DNA of 64,000 nt from Rapana venosa (Eukaryota > Mollusca > Gastropoda > Neogastropoda > Muricidae), in assembly GCA_028751875.1 (NCBI GenBank), contig CM054144.1:17396044-17460043 (forward strand), given 5' to 3'. Below are positions 50,827 to 63,768 of this stretch, in pieces; position 1 is the stretch's first letter, and the number at the start of each line of letters is the position of its first letter. Position numbers and translations under genes: made by a program. The notes under the pieces are model-generated. The model was not told where the DNA came from. It did no database searches and saw only the letters and a program-made list of their open reading frames with translations.

Positions 50827-52966
50827 CGCCTGCCCCCTCCTGTATACATGCATGTTTTGTCAGAACGTATCTCATTTTTGTCAAAACACACTTTGTGGGG
50901 CCAAGGCATGTCTGTATACTGCATGCAAAACCAGGTGTGATTTTTCCAAAGACTTTTGCCAGTTTCCTTGCAAACTGAGGTTTCTGATCTCATTCGAAAG
51001 GTTAGCAATCGCACCATCAGTTATGGAGTATCTGTTTTCATTAGTTGAGAAATCAACCCATATTCGAACAGAAGAGTCCTTTTGCTGCATAATTATGTTA
51101 TGCTCTGCAATGCAATGTTAGATTTCCATCACCCAGTCCCTTGACGAAATAGGCCTACATGTTGCTATGGGCAAAATCATCAAAACGGATGTAGATGTTA
51201 AGTCTTATTTTTTATGAGAAAAAAAAATCGATTTTACATTTTGTTTTCCAAAATGGGCTGGCTATTAACGAGTCTACTATGTCTATGTTGGTATGAACAT
51301 ACGCTGTCTGACTGTGTCAGTAAAGATACGATCAGCAGTCGTACTGTTTCCTCTACCACCTCTGTGGACGGAACAAAACCTAAAACAGAATATTTTGTCC
51401 TGATATTTACTCAAAATATATGGTCCAACTCTTTTCTCTTTTTATATCCCTAATGTTTATGTGGTTAAAATTCACATACCTGCCCTTTTCATGTAAAATA
51501 AACTGTATTGTCAAGTTTTGTCTACATGCCTGCATGTGATCTGTGGAAGTAAATGAGTGTCCTCACTTTTGAAATATCCTCCACAATTGTTGACTATCTA
51601 TGTTGAAAATGCTCTAGACATGAAGTTGAAAACGTCCTTGGAACTTGCAGCCATCTAGTCTAACTTCTCTTCTCCTTTCTTCTGTCTTTACGTTTTTTCT
51701 TCTACTTTTAAAAAAAAGAAACCCTTTGCCTATTCATCTGATTTATAAAAAAAAAATCCAACGCAATATGATACAGTGGACTGCCTGTTTGTGTCTTATG
51801 TGTGTGGTCGTCATGCTTAAAGAGGTAAGTAAACTCTGAAGTAGCTCATTGAATTATGGATGGAATCAGCGTTTAATTTAAGCAGTCTGCGGCAGAATGT
51901 GCATCTTCAAGTGCTATGTAGTTGAAAAGAATGACTAGTTCTCGAACTGTCCACATTGTAAGGCGTTATGCATACGTTAAAAAACATGACAGACAACTTA
52001 GTGGAAAATCTACTGCTATGTATCTTTATCATAGCCTATGTAAAAACACGGGCTGCATCGTCAGCTTATAACTGCAGAGTTGTCAATGATAAGTCAATCA
52101 AGGAATAAAAAATGTTGTGGCTTGATTAAACAGTCAGACAACCCCACTAACTACCTGGAGTCATAGAGACTATACACCCTTGACATTTGCAGGGCGTGTT
52201 TCGGGAGCAAGTTGAATCTGGCGAAGGCCACCCCTTCTCCTGGTAGTAGGGTGCTTCGTGCTGGGCGTGTTCGGGTCATCCACTCCACTGACCATCGCTG
52301 GGCAAAGCAGCTTTCTCCTCCAAAGCGCCGGCACCCATCTCAATCAATTTCAGTTTTTGAGATAATCGAAGTTAGTACGCATATTCCCGTATTCGTAATA
52401 ATATGCACTTTGGTTGCTGCCACTCTCCATGCGATGGGCACGGCCTACCTACTGCTGGACCCTGTGCCTGTTTGCTTTCTTCAGTCTGAATCATTAGTTA
52501 AATGAATAAACACATAATACCTAGGCCGCAGTTTGGGTGGGCAGAACAGCCTGAGCCGACAGACTAGACCCGTTAGAACAGTCTCCTCTGTTCCGATAGA
52601 TTTCTTTCTTTCTTTTTGTTTTGTTTTCTGTTGTTTATTAGTCTTGCTTGTCCCGCCAGAAGAAAACCAAAGCGAGAACAATAGCGGTTTTCCCACCACT
52701 CCAGTTCCACTCGTGCAAGTCTGGGAGGGCAAGGCTGCTTAATGAACGACATGTTCCTGTTCACTGAATCCCCGCCGCTCTTCTTCAGCCACCACAACCA
52801 ACTTCTGTACTCTCTTTTTTCTTTTTAAAAAAAGTGTGTTAGTGTGTGCGCGCGCATGCGTGCGTGCGTGCGTGTTAGTGTGTGCGCGCTCGCGTGCGTG
52901 CATGCGCTCATGGTCTACGGGGAAAGAAAGGGTAGTACAAAAAAGAAGACAGGAAGGTATAAGAAG

Positions 52967-53028
52967 GGGGGGGGGGGGGGGGGTGGAGGAGTGGAGAAAA
53001 GTGAAGGGGGGGGGGGGGGGGGGGGGGT
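52967..53028 (+). repeat. paired poly-G runs
   Basis: Two G runs of about 17 and 20 bases separated by 24 bp; a 22-base C run follows at 53261-53282. Confidence 0.95.
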
Positions 53029-54683
53029 TGGTTTTGGGGGCGGAGGACTAGGCAGGCTAGAAGTACAGGCCACAAGAGAAGACCTCAGAGCCAGCTAGCT
53101 ATCCGGACCGGTGTCTCCGTGGCGCCAGACCCTGCCAGCGGAAGAAGCAAAGTGAGCAGGTTGGTAATTGAAAACAGCTTGTTGCTGGCTCCATTCACCT
53201 CACTCAACCCCTCATCCCCATCCCCACCCCTCTTCATACACCCCCCTCCTCCTCTTCTCCCCCCCCCCCCCCCCCCCCCCCCTCTCCCCTCATCCTCATC
53301 CTCCAGCCGGTAATATGAAGTTAGCAAGTCTCACCAATACCCGCCCCAGCACTTCAACGCTTGTCAAGTCATCCTCCCGACTCTCTCACCACCAAGGAGG
53401 GGGGGATACAATGCAGCAAGCAAGTCGGCTTCTTCTGCCATTAGGCCTAGACTGCTCTTCCTTACTAGAGGCTATATTATAGGCTATATATACTTACTTC
53501 TTCTCCTGCCTTTCTATTCTGGCAAAAGCTCGGTCTGATTTATGCACTGCCATGCCTGGCTGATGAGTGGATGGATTGTCAATAATCATGGGCAGAAGTG
53601 CCCTGAGAGAGAGGAGAGATAGGAGAGAGAGGAGAAGAGAGAGAGAGAGAAGAAGAGAAGAGAGAGAGAGAGAGAGAGAGAAAAGACAGGAAGAGACAGA
53701 CAGGAGAGACAGACAGACCGAGTTTGGGTGGGTGGAGGAGTAAGAAGAAGCTGACAGTGGGGAGCGGGAGACTGGAGGTGGAAGGAGGTGGAGGTGGTGG
53801 TGGTGGAGGTGGTGGTGGTGGTTGCAACAGGAGTTTCAGGGTCGCATATCATCCCTTGTTTTGATGGATTGTCAACACTCATTACTTTCTTCTGTTAAAA
53901 GTTTGAAGCTGAAAACCCCCCACAAAACAAATAAACAAACACATACACAAATATTACCACCCAAAAACTGACACAACTGGAAAGTACCTCCCCCTGTAAT
54001 CTTGGCAAATGTTAACTCGGCTTCTCTCTCTGTCTGTCTCCTCTGTCTCTCTCTCTCTCTCTGCCTGTCTGTCTGTCTGTCTGTCTTACACACAGCCATA
54101 CTTCAAGGAAAAAAGCACCCCCCCACCCCACCCCCCCTCAGCAAAGCTAACCACAAAAACTACACCCTTAACTACAAAAAACAAAAATAAAACTGGCTAA
54201 AGCTGGCTGGCTTGAAAAAGTACCCTTTAGAAAAAAGCCCACAGGCTGGCTGGGCTACAGGGATATAGTCTGATAATAGGAATGGTGGTAATAATAATAA
54301 CAACAACAATAATATGGGGATGCGGAATGTGCGTGCGTGCGTGCAGCAGAGAAGTTGTATGGATGGGTCTAGCTAGGCCTAGTCTGTTCCTGACTGCTGT
54401 AGTGGCTGCACTTGATGCTGAGAGGGCCTAATGCTGCTTTCCTGTCCCCCTCTTGGCGGCCCCATCACCGCTCATTGCTACTGTCATAGCAGGGCAGCCC
54501 TGGGAGGAAACAGCCACAAATGAATGACTTGCCTCCGCCACTTCAAAAACTACAAAACGCAACTGAAAGCGCTTTGCGTGAGTGAGAGTGGGAGTGAGTG
54601 AGTGAGTGTGTGTGTGTGTGTGCTCGCGTGAACAGGCTATGTAGGTATGCACGCACGTATATATAGCAAATTCATGCGCATGC

Positions 54684-54812
<129 letters not shown>

Positions 54813-54972
54813 ACAGGAAGGGATTCTATCTGCAGTCTTTCTGTCTGATGCTCGGTCCCTGTTCTCCATGCTGGCACAATTTTCAGGAGGGCTTACATTC
54901 TCTGCAAATCAGTGACATCATCTGCTCTTGTGTACAACGGATGTATGTTGTGTGATGCACGTCAGCCGTGTG

Positions 54973-55075
54973 CGTGCGCGCGCGCGCGCGCGCGTGTGTG
55001 TGTGTGTAAGTGTTTGTGTGTGCAAGTGTGTTTGTGTGTGTGTGTGCGTGCGTGCGTATGTATACTGTGTGATGC

Positions 55076-55159
<84 letters not shown>
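54973..55159 (+). repeat. (CG)n(TG)n(GA)n(TG)n compound tract
   Basis: About ten CG dinucleotides, TG with slips, GA at 55077-55127, then TG to 55158. Confidence 0.95.
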
Positions 55160-56061
55160 CTTTAGTAGAATTTCTATACATGTAAGCGCTTTTCAAGCAG
55201 ATACAAATATTCTTCTTTTATTTATTCCTGAGAAAAGTGCCTGGTGTGAGAAATGGGCTTTTATGGCTGTTTCCTGTAATTTCCGAATGAAGTTTTCACT
55301 GATATGATATTTGTCTGTTTTCTGGGTGCCGTGTTTTGGATTAGCAGCGGCAGCAGCAACAACAACAGTCACCACCAACAACCCAGTCAGAACTTCAGCT
55401 TTGTTTGTGTGTTTGTTTGCCCCCCCCCCCCCCCCACTTTATTTTTTTTAATCTTTCTTTTTTGCAAGCCCTTTTGGGGGCAGTCCACGAAGTCTGTAAT
55501 CAGGCTGAATGGTCCGACTGTTGGGGTAACACAGCTCGTGTGTGTGTGTGTTTGTGTGTGTGTGTGTACATGCGTGCGTGCATGCGTGTATATCTGTAAG
55601 TGTGTACGTGCGTGCGTGCATGTATGTGTGTTCGCACGCGCGTTCGTGGGTTTGAGTGCACCTACAACGATATGCATGTATGTTCGAGCGTGCGTTCCTA
55701 TACACGTCCACTAGGCTAAAGTATAAGTATTTTGGAGTATTTCCCAAGATCCGAGGCGCTGACAAACAAATCGTGCAGTCCTCCTTAGCCTACGGATGTG
55801 ATCTTGTCACTTAGTAGTTGCACAATGGAAAAACTAAAAATCTGATCTTTTAAAAAAAAAGAAATCGAGCAGCACCCATGCACCCTGTCCTACCACCCTC
55901 TTTGTAACAACGGTGACCGGTGCATGTGAAATCAAACATGCTGTCCCGCAACCGGAGGTCAAGCGTGGGAAGCAAAGAGGGCAGTGAGTGCACGTACAGC
56001 TAGTAGCCTAGCTGTCTTGTAGCCTGGCCTAGTCCAGCCAAGATGATAGAGTGAGTGGCAT

Positions 56062-56062
<1 letters not shown>

Positions 56063-56111
<49 letters not shown>

Positions 56112-56232
56112 GAGAGGGGAGAGGAGAGAGAGAGAGAGAGATGAGAGAGAGAGGAGAGAGAGAGAGAGAGAAGAGGAGATGAGAGGAGAGAGAGAGATTG
56201 AGGGAGAGAGAGGCAGAGAGGCAGAAAGAGAG
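56063..56232 (+). repeat. GA-rich tract, 170 bp
   Basis: GA with many single-base slips; nearly pure purine on the plus strand. Confidence 0.95.
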
Positions 56233-56616
56233 AGGGCGCATGTCGACGTGTAGGTAGGGAAAATGACTTAGCATGAGAGCCCAGAGGGGCGACAGGCGGG
56301 CCATGTTGGCTTCAGCATCTTCCATCTTCATTACACAGGCATCCATCCCCAGCACTTCCCTCCTCCTCTATGCATTCCTCTTCCCCCTCCCTCCTCCTCC
56401 TCCTTACCTTTGAATGTTAGCCTCCCCCCACCCCCCCAAACCTCGACACACATACTTCGTAGATGTCGACATGGTTGCTTTGCTTTTCCATCTTTCCGTT
56501 CTGCTGTACCTATTTGTCACCTATCCTTACCCCCCCCCCCCCTTTTCTGTTGTGTCTTTTTCCCCCCAATGTCCTGGCCTCTACTTCAATTCTCGCTACC
56601 AGAGACAACAAAAATA

Positions 56617-56622
56617 ATTTGT

Positions 56623-56653
<31 letters not shown>

Positions 56654-56661
56654 GGGGGGGG
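56617..56661 (+). repeat. (TG)n and poly-G (24 bases)
   Basis: Ten TG units, then an uninterrupted G run. Confidence 0.95.
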
Positions 56662-57707
56662 TGTTATTGATGACTGGTCAAGACAGATGATACTTTCCAA
56701 GACTGAAAATGTACAAGTCTTTTTTTCTGTACGTTTAGAAACAATGACCAGCAGTGTTGTGTCAAAGGTCTCTGTATTACAAACAAAAATAGTATCTTCT
56801 TCTCCAGGACCTTTATTTCATAAACTATCTTGCTCTAGATGCTGGAGGCGACGGTTTTTGGGACGAGTATTATGGTCAAAACCAGCAACACTAAACAGTA
56901 ACAGCCCACAAGGTCAGAATCAAACACACTAGACTGGCTGATCTACAAGAAATAACAGACCAGTTGACCCTCCCCTCCCCGATGAAAAAACTGGTTACTA
57001 ATCCTCCCTGCTAGTGATGAGTATGCACACTTATTCATGCCCAGACTCATTAAGTTGGTTAGTTACATGGCTAGTTAGTTAGCAAATTGCAATACACCTT
57101 GGTTCACAATCTTCCTGTGCTCCATCACGGCTAAACATAAGACAGGGAAGGGAACACCAACATTCTACCCTAGAAACCCAGCATACACCACTTACATGAT
57201 ACTGCCTGTGACTTCCCTCCTCCTCTATGCATTCCTCCTCTATGCATTTCCCACCCCACCCCATGTCAGGAGGTTAAAACACACAACATGTTGCAAGAGG
57301 TTAAAAAGTAGATACACTACACACACGAAAAGCAAAATTACAACAGTCAGTACAGCGCAACTAAGCTTATAAATCTACGGAGCAAAAAACCCCTCGGTTA
57401 TTAGGATTTACAGGTGATACAGTAAGGAAAGATACAGCATACCCTTTTCAGAAAGACCGGGTGGGTGAGGGGTGGGGGGGGGGGATTATATAACAGAGGA
57501 CGGGTGGATGTTAGTATTCATAAATGAAAAAAAACCCCGTATTGGCATTAAGATAAATAATAGTTAATTTTAAAAAAAGAAGAAGAAGAAATTGATAAAT
57601 GAATGAATGAATGAATGTATACACCTGAAAAGGAAGATTGTTTATCATGAGATTTTCGTAAGGAAAGCACTTGCACACAGTGCCGTTTTAAATAAGGAAA
57701 AAAACAG

Positions 57708-58020
57708 ACACAATAGCTGAGTGGTTAAGACCGTTCGACTTCAATCCCGTGGGTCCATGAAGTCTTGGGGTTTGAATCTCCGGGGCGTCGTCTGGTGAAT
57801 TAAGGGTGGGGATTTTCACGATCTCCCAAGTCAACTTCTCAAGTGCAGACCTGCCAGTGCCTTCATTCCCTTCGTGCATATACAAACACATGCAGAAGAT
57901 AATATGTACACACGTTAAAGACCCCATAATTCGTGTCAGCGTTCGGTGGGTTACAGAAACACCAACACACCTAGCACGCAGTCTGTTAAATGGAATGAGC
58001 TGCCCTGGAGTCGTATTGTG
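57708..58020 (+). mobile_element. tRNA-derived SINE, family 1, second copy
   Basis: A-box-like tagctgagtggttaag is at about 57714 and B-box-like gggtttgaatctc at 57768-57780. The body shares blocks with the copy at 12.5 kb: tgcagacctgccagtgc, acatgcagaagat and the cacgttaaaga stretch. The 3' end is diverged and runs into a GA microsatellite, so its end is approximate. Confidence 0.8.
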
Positions 58021-58025
58021 TCGGC

Positions 58026-58057
58026 AGAGAGAGAGAGTGTGTGTCGGCAGGCAGAGG

Positions 58058-58120
<63 letters not shown>

Positions 58121-58144
58121 AGAGTGTTGTGTGTGTCGGCAGGC

Positions 58145-58183
<39 letters not shown>

Positions 58184-58214
58184 AGGGAGAGGGGGTGGGG
58201 GAGGAGAGAGAGAG

Positions 58215-58288
<74 letters not shown>
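58026..58288 (+). repeat. GA-rich tract, about 260 bp, with gtgtcggcaggcag insertions
   Basis: GA runs are separated twice by the same short motif gtgtcggcaggcagag, pointing to duplication of an interrupted block. It adjoins the SINE copy at 57.7 kb. Confidence 0.95.
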
Positions 58289-58289
<1 letters not shown>

Positions 58290-58780
58290 GAAAAAATGTT
58301 TCTTTTGCCATACTGGGTTGACAACAATAATGATGATGATAATGATAACAACAGATGATTGTTATTGTTACTGATATTATTGTAGGTGGAATGAAGCAGG
58401 CCTGTATGCAGACTGCATGATTCGCATTATCCACTTGACATGGAATACTGACTATGTAAGGCTTTCAACTCATGGAAACGCAATGGGCAAAGGCATCATG
58501 AAAACTGATTAATAAAACTGAAGGGGGGGGGGGGGGGGGGAGAAAACAGCACTTAAATATCCCAGCACAGGAAATACAAGAGTGAAACAGGATAACTTCT
58601 CAACAACAGAACCAACAATAACAATAACAAAGAAAAATTAAACATGAACATGAAACAACAGAGATTAAAGAACATAATTATGTAAAAGGGTGGGGGGTGG
58701 GGGGGGGGGGGGCATACTAATACCTAAGCGCTTCGATTTGTTTGTTTTTTTACAAGATTCAGCGCTATATAAATTCCATA

Positions 58781-58812
<32 letters not shown>
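58781..58812 (+). repeat. (ATT)n trinucleotide tract
   Basis: About ten ATT units. Confidence 0.95.
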
Positions 58813-58815
<3 letters not shown>

Positions 58816-59187
58816 GTGGGACAGGGGTGGGGAACACAAAACCTATCCATTACTATGATCACTAGCAGAGGCTTGGCATTCTCAAGTTATCAAAAGGATT
58901 GGAAAGTCAATTTCTCCCATCAACACAAATAAATACTGCTCAAAGTGCACTTCTGTCGATGGTTTAAATTGATAATATTCTCTTTTTCCTTTCTGGACTT
59001 TAAAGCGAACACAACTTATTTTCATACAACCCAAACATAGTACACATATATTTTTTAATTAAAAAAATAAAAAAGCATTGAAAACATACACACTCCATCA
59101 ACCAAACATACAGAACCATCATGATTCCTTTCTGTTGTTTTGTTTCTGTAGCAAGGCACAAATATATTTGGAAACGCGCGTTCGCAA

Positions 59188-59221
<34 letters not shown>

Positions 59222-59759
59222 CAGGACACGGTTTTCTGAAAGCACCCATCCCATTCCCCTTTTCTGCCAACTTTCCAAGAAAAACTCTTGTATACTTTAT
59301 TGCACAACGCTGCATGCAAGCCTCAGACAAAACTACAACTTGTGTTCCACAAGCCAGTAATCTTCAAGTGGTGATGAAAGGAAAGAAGACCAGAAACTCT
59401 CTCAACAACTCTCTCTCTGTGCTGAGGTCAATCCACCGACACACACCAGTGAATGCCCAACGACCAGCCCGTCACGGAATCACCACCACCCGGGATAGCA
59501 CAGACAGACGACTACTAGACTGCTCGGCGCGTGCAACCTTTTACAAAAACAACCATCCTCCCCACGTTTTCAGGGCCATTTCTTTTCGCTCTTTTCAAGT
59601 TCTAGCCCCACACGCAAACGTTGTCCGTGCTTTGGCCCATCGATTCCACCCCCTAAAGAATGAAGGCCTACTACACATAATGACCCCCGAACACACGGGC
59701 TAATAAACGTGTAACAAAAGAAACACAGCCCCAAGGCCCGTAATCACCGTGAAAGATCA

Positions 59760-60000
59760 GCCACCCACCACCCTTCCTCCTCTTGTTGTTGCGCGGTGGC
59801 GGTAAACGAGGTGGGCGGGGTTTGGCAGGCCACTTGGCAGTCACTACGCTCCGCGCACTTTTCCCACGCCACACCACACGCCGCGCCCTCCTCCTCCTGA
59901 CGGCAGCCTGTCATTGGCTAGCAGGCCACGGGCACCGACTCTCCGACTCCGCCCCCACACCTATGATTGACAAGCAAGGCCTCGGCAGGCCGACTCCCAG
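59760..60000 (+). promoter_or_regulatory. probable GC-rich promoter upstream of the mab-21-like gene
   Basis: This CpG-containing island has two GC boxes in opposite orientations: gtgggcgggg at 59811-59820 and ccgcccccac at 59949-59958. An inverted CCAAT box (cattggct) lies near 59912. I see no clear TATA box, which fits a TATA-less developmental promoter. It is the last strong GC-rich island before the coding exon, about 1.4 kb upstream. Transcription start and direction are inferred. Confidence 0.45.
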
Positions 60001-61375
60001 ACATGAGAAGTGCGCATCGCCCGTCGGTAGGAGGAGTGAACAAGGGGCTCGAGAGTGCCAGAAGCGTCCACTGTTTACCACTACGGCCAACTTGTGGACG
60101 GAGACAATGAAATGAGAGAAAGGGAGCATCACCCCCTCCTCCTCCCCTCTTCACCCACTCCCAGCAGCTGAAGGCGAAAGAAGCAGGCGGGGTCCACCAC
60201 AGTGCATCGGGCGTGCAGTGCGTTTGGGATCAACACCCAGGGCCGTCAGGGAAAGGGCGCGGTGCCAAAGTGTTTGGATACACACACACTTCACTGACAG
60301 ACCAACACTCAACGGTCACTGCACGACAAACAGCTTGACTGCGTCGTGGTTTGGTGTGACAGAGACCTTCAACATCCTCAACAACTTATCTCTGGGAGTC
60401 CCTACACAGCAAGCAAGGAAGGTGTGTGCTGCGCCCTGCCAAGTCTTTCCACGGTGTTTCTACGTAACTACGCAAGCCCCGGTGGGACTGACACGCACCG
60501 AGATTGTAACCAGCACGTCTGGAGCTGTGTAACGCAAGCCTGTGTGTAGTGTGCTTTCAGGAGGGATCTTTACATCATTTGTAATAAAGTTCTGTGTAAC
60601 TTGATACTGCAACGGATTCATTGCAACAGAGGAGTCTTACGGCCCTCTATCCCGTATCTAGAGTCAACAGGAAACAGCAAGTTACAGATAAAAACGCTTG
60701 GAAGTGTGTGTGTTTATCAGTCAGCCCTGTTGTTTTAATCAGTGTGGGGGGAAAAATCCCGTGAAAAGCGAAAGTAAAAGCGTCAAAAGCAGCAGGAGTG
60801 TTGTGAGGGCGTCAGTGGCCGGGTCTGGGTCGTCCGTCAGCCGTGTACAGTTTTACCTTCTGCCTGTCACCCCACACACTCCCGGGGCAGGGGCACGACA
60901 GCTGCACGAACACACACACACTCACTCTCACTCACACAGCAGCCCCCGCCACTGCTTCATTATGCAGTCTTCAAATTAAGCAGGATTTACTCGCCCCCTT
61001 TTCAACTTGTGGAGCACATCATAAACCCTTCGGGGGCCAGATTAAACCAGGCGTGGGGCGAAAATCAACACGGATCTACCAGCTCATCCATTATACTGTC
61101 TTCCCTAAAAAGGATTTATGAGCGCCGTGGTTTAAGGAAAAAAATCTGATCCAGTTTGAAACATACATTATTTAAGTGCTTCAGGTACAAGCTCTTAAAT
61201 TCACTGCATAAATTACCACACCTTTACTCTTTTTTTGTGTGTGGTTTAATTTAGCCCCCAGCATTCCAGGATCGAAGAAAAGCGACCAGAACAGCGGCTG
61301 ATCTGCATTATTTATCTATCCTCCTCACATTACACACCCTTTTCTCCTCTGCTCTCCTCGCCTCCACTGTTCACC
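60000..61375 (+). other. probable 5' leader (5'UTR, possibly spliced) of the mab-21-like gene
   Basis: The stretch between the promoter-like island and the ATG is moderately GC-rich and has little simple repeat. Several short ORFs occur here, for example 60218-60532, which would be upstream ORFs if transcribed. A pyrimidine-rich run ending in tttaatttag at 61245-61254 resembles a 3' splice site, so the ATG exon may begin at about 61255 and a 5'UTR intron may precede it. An AATAAA at about 60582 has no other support as a transcript end. Confidence 0.35.
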
Positions 61376-61587
61376 ATGCTGTTGGAAGGCACCAGCCCCG
61401 AGATGCTGACCGCTCAGTCCAAGCTGCTGTTCCAGATCAACAAATATTACAATGAGCGCGTGCATGCACGCAAGGCTGCCACAGCCAAGACCATCCGCGA
61501 GGTGTGCAAGGTGGTGCAGGACGTGCTCAAGGAGGTGGAGGTGCAGGAACCTCGCTTCATCTCCTCCCTCACAGAAGTCAACGGCAG
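61376..61587 (+). CDS. mab21: mab-21-like protein, first coding exon (partial gene)
   Basis: The exon encodes 70 complete residues plus two bases of an Arg codon. It contains KYYNERVHARKAATAKTIRE, then EVCKVVQDVLKEVEVQEPRF and ISSL, a block I recognise as nearly invariant at the N-terminus of bilaterian mab-21/MAB21L1/MAB21L2. Family members have a nucleotidyltransferase fold. This exon covers the N-terminal helical part only; the core motifs must lie downstream. The start at 61376 is the first ATG after an in-frame TAA at 61247 and has a good context (tcaccATG). A second Met at codon 10 (61403) matches the vertebrate start, so the first nine residues may be an invertebrate-type extension or untranslated. 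The exon ends at CAG|GTAAGC, giving a phase-2 intron after Asn-Gly and within Arg. No continuation exon is visible before the window ends. The family acts in eye, sensory-organ and body-wall development; that is family knowledge, not something shown here. Confidence 0.93.
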
Positions 61588-62369
61588 GTAAGCTCCGCTG
61601 CTGGCCACCCCCCTCCCCATGCCGGGCATCACTAATCTCTTACAGCCTCTGTGGACACCGGCAGACCTCGACTTATCCTTGTGTCTAGGCCTTCATTAGA
61701 CCCATCTGGGATATCACTAACCTCTGAACAGCATCTGGGTCAACTAAAAGCTGACACCCCCCTCCCCCCCAAACCAAAATAGGCAGACCTTTAGTTAAGC
61801 CTTCCTCAGGTGTCACTAACAACCCTCATCAGTATGCACAGACTCTGGGCTGAGGTTAGGTTAGGTCCATGCAGTACCTTCCTCTTCCTTGTGAGAAAAG
61901 GTTACCTCAAGTATCATCAAGGAAAAGTAAACATTTCATTAAAACTTGTTTCTACATACACATGCTTTAGTATCAAATATGAACGGGGAAATGCTATAAT
62001 CTGGATTATAAGACAAAGCATCTCTGATTCACAGGGGAAGTTTTGCAATCTGTTCATAGTCTGCATACTCTAATTTGGATTTCGTTAGCAAAACGTGATG
62101 ATTGATTATTGAACCTTGCCATTTCAATATCAACCACAGGATGTAAATATCTCATATCCTTTTCTCCTTCTTACATAAATGCCACAGAGAAAAGAAATTA
62201 CATTTTGCAGATGCATACACATGTTGGCCAGCATCAGGTAATACCTATTTCAATAAACAGTGTAGCAATGAATGAATACAGATGGAAGTCATCCTCTGGA
62301 CCCTCAAACTAGAAAAATTCTTACAACGTTTGAACATAATTATCCTCAACAGTCCTAACCAGCAAATTA

Positions 62370-62985
62370 TATGATTAATCATGCTTTTAGCTGTCTTTTC
62401 AAGATGTAAACTAAAATAAAACCCAAACTCTAACACTATTTAGTCTACATGGTTTTAGTTGTATTGTCAAATAAAATCAACTCTAACAATATATGAACAC
62501 GTTTTCTAACATATCAAAACTGCAACATAAAGAACTTTAGCAATAATATATGGCCACCGCTTTAGCTGTGTCACAAAGCTGCAAGCTAAAGAATTCTAAA
62601 AATAATGGGAATATGGTTTTAGTAGCAGTGTTCAGCTGAAAACAACAATAACAAACCCTCTAGCACGTATGAACCTGGTTTAGCCATCTTACAAAGCTGC
62701 CAACTAAAGAACTCTAGCAAACGTATGAATATAGTTTTAGCCACACTGTGAAGCTGGAAACTAAGAAGTGTAGTAATGTATGACCATGGCTTTAGTCACG
62801 TTACCAGGCAGGGGGTGTATAAATATTGTTTTAGCCGTATTATCAAGCTGCCAACTTATACACCTCTAGCAACACATGAACACGCTTCAGACCGTCCTGT
62901 GACCCTTCAAAATAATGGGAAAACTTAACAACGGTGTCTGTACATGGTTTTAGCTCGCCCTCCAGAAGCTGCAAAGTAAAACAGG
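62370..62985 (+). repeat. decayed tandem array of about 62-bp units in mab-21 intron 1
   Basis: The word ggttttagcc or a close variant recurs near 62383, 62452, 62506, 62561, 62617, 62677, 62735, 62792, 62830, 62888 and 62950. Between hits sit variants of aagctgcaaactaaagaact and ctagcaatatatgaacatg. Spacing is mostly 55-69 bp, with one near 38. Units are heavily diverged, so the array is old. Confidence 0.7.
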
Positions 62986-63683
62986 GCAGGACTCCTCCAC
63001 ACAATGAACACCACAGTGCCCAGGCACTGCACAGTGAAGTGGAAAGGTATGCACTAATGCACTAGCAAGAGTTCCATGAAATTAGTACACCACACGTAAC
63101 CACGTACACTGGCCCAATGGCTGCTCCATGACGACAGAATGAATGCTCTTTCCATGATTCACACATTTCTTCACACAACACTTGGCCCAACATGGATGGC
63201 CTTTTTGCTTTTATTTTTTCTCTTAGCTGTAATGATTAGCCTTCTCTATGCGCGCATATGTGTGTGCCCGCCCTTCTTGAACCAACTATCCACACTGTAT
63301 ATATGCATTTAACCTATATGGCCTACAGGAACATACTCTCAACACAACGAATGAAGGCTTTAAAGAAGCTGACCAAGTGATAAAAAGCCTGATGATGCGA
63401 TTCACAGCACAGCAGCAATCCTGTCCTCACATCCCAAGCTCTCCGCGTTACTCATATTTCACAGTGGAATACTACTGCATTTTTCCCCCCATCATGATCA
63501 CAGCACAGCTGTAGCATACAGTAGTCTTCCTAATGTAGCACAAGCAACTATTCACAGAAGCTGGTAGATATAGCCAAGAAATTGCCAAATAAAACCTCGA
63601 CATAAAACTCCATGATAAATTCTGACTACTAAAACATGGAAAGTTATCGCAGCTCTTTAATTACTAGAATTTTAATAACTATT

Positions 63684-63746
<63 letters not shown>

Positions 63747-63768
63747 ATCTCTCCCTCTCTCTCTCTCC
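63684..63768 (+). repeat. (CT)n microsatellite in mab-21 intron 1
   Basis: About 30 CT units, then interrupted CT. Confidence 0.97.

Noticed and set aside
57688..58434. 248-codon minus-strand frame, the longest in the window
   Set aside because: It covers a GA-rich tract and a SINE copy; the peptide is Ser/Leu repeat plus SINE translation.
59188..59703. 171-codon plus-strand frame just before the promoter-like island
   Set aside because: It starts in a CA repeat and shows no family resemblance or splice context; kept as unannotated.
60218..60600. 104-codon frame followed by AATAAA near 60582, as a small gene
   Set aside because: No homology recognised, and it lies in the probable mab-21 leader; AATAAA is common by chance.
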